6,064 bases of DNA from Clostridiales bacterium (GTDB lineage Bacteria; Bacillota; Clostridia; Oscillospirales; CAG-272): contig JAAZGC010000028.1 of NCBI GenBank assembly GCA_012511425.1, positions 1 through 6,064 on the forward strand, read 5' to 3'. Within the stretch, counting starts at the first letter, position 1. Each line of letters begins with the position of its first letter. Below, piece by piece: positions 6,037 through 6,064 of this stretch. The notes below the pieces were generated by a model that did not search any database, was not told the origin of the DNA, and worked only from the letters and a program-made list of their open reading frames with translations. The translations under genes were made by a program, and so were the position numbers.

Positions 6037-6064
6037 TTGATTTTTTCGAAATCTGATAATTGCG

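Noticed and set aside
6039..6053. Short inverted repeat GATTT-N5-AAATC (with central TTTCGAAA) just upstream of the hcp ribosome binding site
   Set aside because: Too short and A/T-rich to call an operator; it does not match the FNR- or HcpR-type sites I remember, and the window ends before the full promoter.

Overview
The window looks like a piece of an anaerobic Gram-positive (Firmicutes/Clostridia-type) chromosome of balanced base composition. This is inferred from the strong AGAGGA/AAGGAG ribosome binding sites, a clostridial-looking hybrid cluster protein, and secreted proteins built from copper-amine-oxidase-N-like stalk modules plus immunoglobulin-like repeats. No rRNA, tRNA, insertion sequence or CRISPR array is visible, so the taxonomic reading is soft.

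Layout. Positions 1-1770 (+) hold the 3' part (589 residues) of a gene whose start lies left of the window. It encodes one visible stalk module, a Ser-Pro linker and five Ig-like domains. A 294-base intergenic gap follows, with a small inverted repeat, a strong intrinsic terminator and the leader of the next gene. Positions 2065-4329 (+) hold a complete paralogue of 754 residues: signal peptide, two stalk modules, a short Pro-rich linker and six Ig-like domains. The extra domain is explained by an internal 300-base duplication (third and fourth Ig units). A GC-rich hairpin at 4387-4421 separates it from a convergent gene at 6022-4436 (-) for hydroxylamine reductase / hybrid cluster protein (hcp). 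All expected hybrid-cluster ligands of hcp can be located.

How the genes relate. The two plus-strand genes are tandem paralogues for secreted, probably cell-surface proteins of unknown function. Each has its own terminator and the second has its own ribosome binding site, so they are probably separate transcripts. hcp points the other way and is an anaerobic nitrosative/oxidative-stress enzyme with no evident functional link to them. The most noteworthy material is in the Ig arrays: recent unit duplication, a recurring unconventional cysteine pair and a distinctive last domain. The two paralogues also share a 3'-end design. I see no convincing evidence of an undescribed multi-gene system here.
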